A stretch of DNA of 6,199 nt, from contig JALXDW010000051.1 in NCBI GenBank assembly GCA_027070385.1, positions 1 to 6,199 of the forward strand, in the 5' to 3' direction. Position 1 is the first letter of the stretch; each line of letters begins with the position of its first letter. Positions 5,341-6,199 of the stretch are shown here, piece after piece. Source of the stretch: Chromatiales bacterium. Its GTDB lineage: Bacteria; Pseudomonadota; Gammaproteobacteria; UBA6429; Thiohalophilaceae. The position numbers and the translations under genes were made by a program. The notes beneath the pieces were generated by a model, which was given only the letters and a program-made list of their open reading frames with translations, was not told the DNA's origin and did not search any database.

Positions 5341-5769
5341 ATGCAGCTTACACATCACACTGATTTTTCGCTGAGAGTACTTATTTTTTTATCACTACAG
5401 GATAAAAACACATTGGTGACAATCAATGAGATTGCCAATCATTTTAATATACTTAAAAATCACTTAACCAAGGTTGTTAATAATCTTTCCCGGCATGGGT
5501 ATATAAATACAGTACGGGGAAAAAATGGCGGCATCCGTCTAGCCAAATCTGCAGATTCGATAAACCTGGGTGAAATAGTCCAGACGATGGAAACCAATAC
5601 GGAAGTCGTTAATTGCCAGAAACCAGCTTGCCCTCTGAATAATCATTGCGAATTAAAAAATATTTTAAATGAAGCGCAAGCGGCATTTTTTCAAACACTG
5701 GAAAAATACACTCTTGCCGATATTATTCAGCAACCGGCTACAATTATCAATTTACTGAATCTGAATTGA
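5341..5769 (+). CDS. nsrR: NsrR, Rrf2-family nitric-oxide-sensing repressor
   Basis: Transcription factor of 142 residues and normal length, close to E. coli NsrR across its length (MQLT-TD start, a winged helix with LSRHGYI and VRGKNGGIRL, and a YTLADI motif near the end). NsrR represses NO-detoxification genes and is inactivated when NO attacks its iron-sulfur cluster. The three cluster cysteines are C92, C97 and C103 in NCQKPACPLNNHC, matching E. coli C91, C96 and C102. Asp8, the fourth cluster ligand in Streptomyces NsrR, is also kept, so the sensor should be functional. AGG (5334-5336) lies 4 nt before the ATG. It is 45 nt after the reductase gene with no promoter or terminator visible between, so it is probably the last gene of the glbN operon and represses itself through the site at 3870-3892. 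IscR and RirA relatives are less likely given the Cys spacing and the operator. Confidence 0.95.
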   Translation: MQLTHHTDFSLRVLIFLSLQDKNTLVTINEIANHFNILKNHLTKVVNNLSRHGYINTVRGKNGGIRLAKSADSINLGEIVQTMETNTEVVNCQKPACPLNNHCELKNILNEAQAAFFQTLEKYTLADIIQQPATIINLLNLN

Positions 5770-5780
5770 ATGAGTACGGA

Positions 5781-6199
5781 CTATATAAAATACAAGTAAA
5801 CTAATACACCCAGGCTGACCACAACAGTTATTTGTACAATCAGCAGATTTCTGGACAACATTTTTATACAGTTTTGCAGATTATTTTTCATTGCCAGAGT
5901 AATGTTATCCAGCAACGCGAAGGTCTGCTGAATTGCTTCAGTCCCTGCATTATAATAGTCTATCGACGACAAACTTATCTCGGAACTATTGGTGATGTTT
6001 TGTTCCAGAGTATTCAGAAAATATTCAGTGGAGCGCTTGTTTGCTTGAAGTTTACTATCAGCCTGTTTTTTTAAAACAGCATCATTCTCCAGCGCAGTTG
6101 CAACATCTTGACAAACTTCATTGGCAACATAACGGGTGGTATTCATTAAATAAGAGAGTTTTACACGCATATTGGCATCACATTGCCCTTTTGCTGCAA
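5781..6199 (-). CDS. Unrecognised helical protein with C-terminal membrane anchor, 5' partial
   Basis: The frame is open to the right edge, so the gene begins outside the window. The ATG whose first base is 6170 is in frame but has no ribosome site at normal distance (AAGGG lies about 14 nt upstream), and nine more codons read through to the edge. About 138 residues are visible. Most are polar and helix-favouring (rich in N, Q, L, E, T and S), likely coiled coil. They end in a 22-residue hydrophobic segment (NLLIVQITVVV onward) just before the stop, with no residues beyond it to speak of, giving a tail-anchored layout. I recognise no enzyme or binding motif. Three Cys occur, with no metal-binding spacing. 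The layout recalls helical parts of signal-transduction or secretion-related proteins, but no function is claimed. It converges on nsrR with an 11-bp gap. Confidence 0.7.
   Translation of the reverse strand, partial: AAKGQCDANMRVKLSYLMNTTRYVANEVCQDVATALENDAVLKKQADSKLQANKRSTEYFLNTLEQNITNSSEISLSSIDYYNAGTEAIQQTFALLDNITLAMKNNLQNCIKMLSRNLLIVQITVVVSLGVLVYLYFI

Noticed and set aside
5747..5769. AT-only hairpin at the end of nsrR (TCAATT and AATTGA)
   Set aside because: A 6-bp stem with almost no G-C pairs and no T-run is too weak to call a terminator.
5832..6074. An 80-codon + strand open frame opposite the tail-anchored gene
   Set aside because: It is antisense to a longer frame that is open to the window edge and ends in a sensible membrane anchor; no ribosome site or motif was seen.

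Overview
The window looks like chromosome from a sulfur-metabolising proteobacterium, most likely a gammaproteobacterium. The NsrR-type regulator and its operator, the HPP membrane protein, the periplasmic rhodanese and the moderately AT-rich codon use all fit this. The genus cannot be fixed from the sequence. No tRNA, rRNA, CRISPR array, insertion sequence or phage gene is visible.

Region 1 (1-2784, + strand) is a compact sulfur cluster. It starts with the 3' part of a YeeE/YedE (TsuA-like) thiosulfate or sulfur-compound membrane transporter that runs off the left edge. Next comes a 68-residue membrane-anchored or secreted small protein ending in two tandem Cys-containing nonapeptides (936-1142, overlapping the transporter by 14 nt). 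It is followed by a DUF6969-like protein with a His-rich motif and a TTG start (1145-1741), then a secreted two-domain sulfurtransferase (rhodanese) with its active-site Cys in the second domain (1762-2736). Overlaps and gaps of 2-20 nt indicate one transcript, which a strong hairpin at 2752-2784 may close. A reasonable reading is that the rhodanese and perhaps the small Cys protein handle sulfane sulfur in the periplasm next to the importer.

Region 2 (2785-3817) carries one stand-alone HPP-family membrane protein with a conserved soluble tail. Some HPP proteins are linked to nitrite transport.

Region 3 (3818-5769, + strand) is a nitric-oxide response operon. A perfect TATAAT -10 box is preceded by a 23-bp dyad matching the NsrR operator (3870-3892). 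It drives a group I truncated hemoglobin (glbN), a three-domain ferredoxin/FAD/NAD(P)H reductase 10 nt downstream, and nsrR itself. This looks like a split, two-component counterpart of flavohemoglobin: the globin would act as NO dioxygenase, the adjacent iron-sulfur flavoprotein would re-reduce it, and the NO sensor would sit in the same autoregulated operon. The globin has Lys at the E10 position where Synechocystis GlbN has a heme-binding His, as in the lysine-ligated Chlamydomonas THB1.

Region 4 (5781-6199, - strand) is the C-terminal part of an unrecognised helical protein with a C-terminal membrane anchor. It converges on nsrR with only 11 bp between the stop codons.
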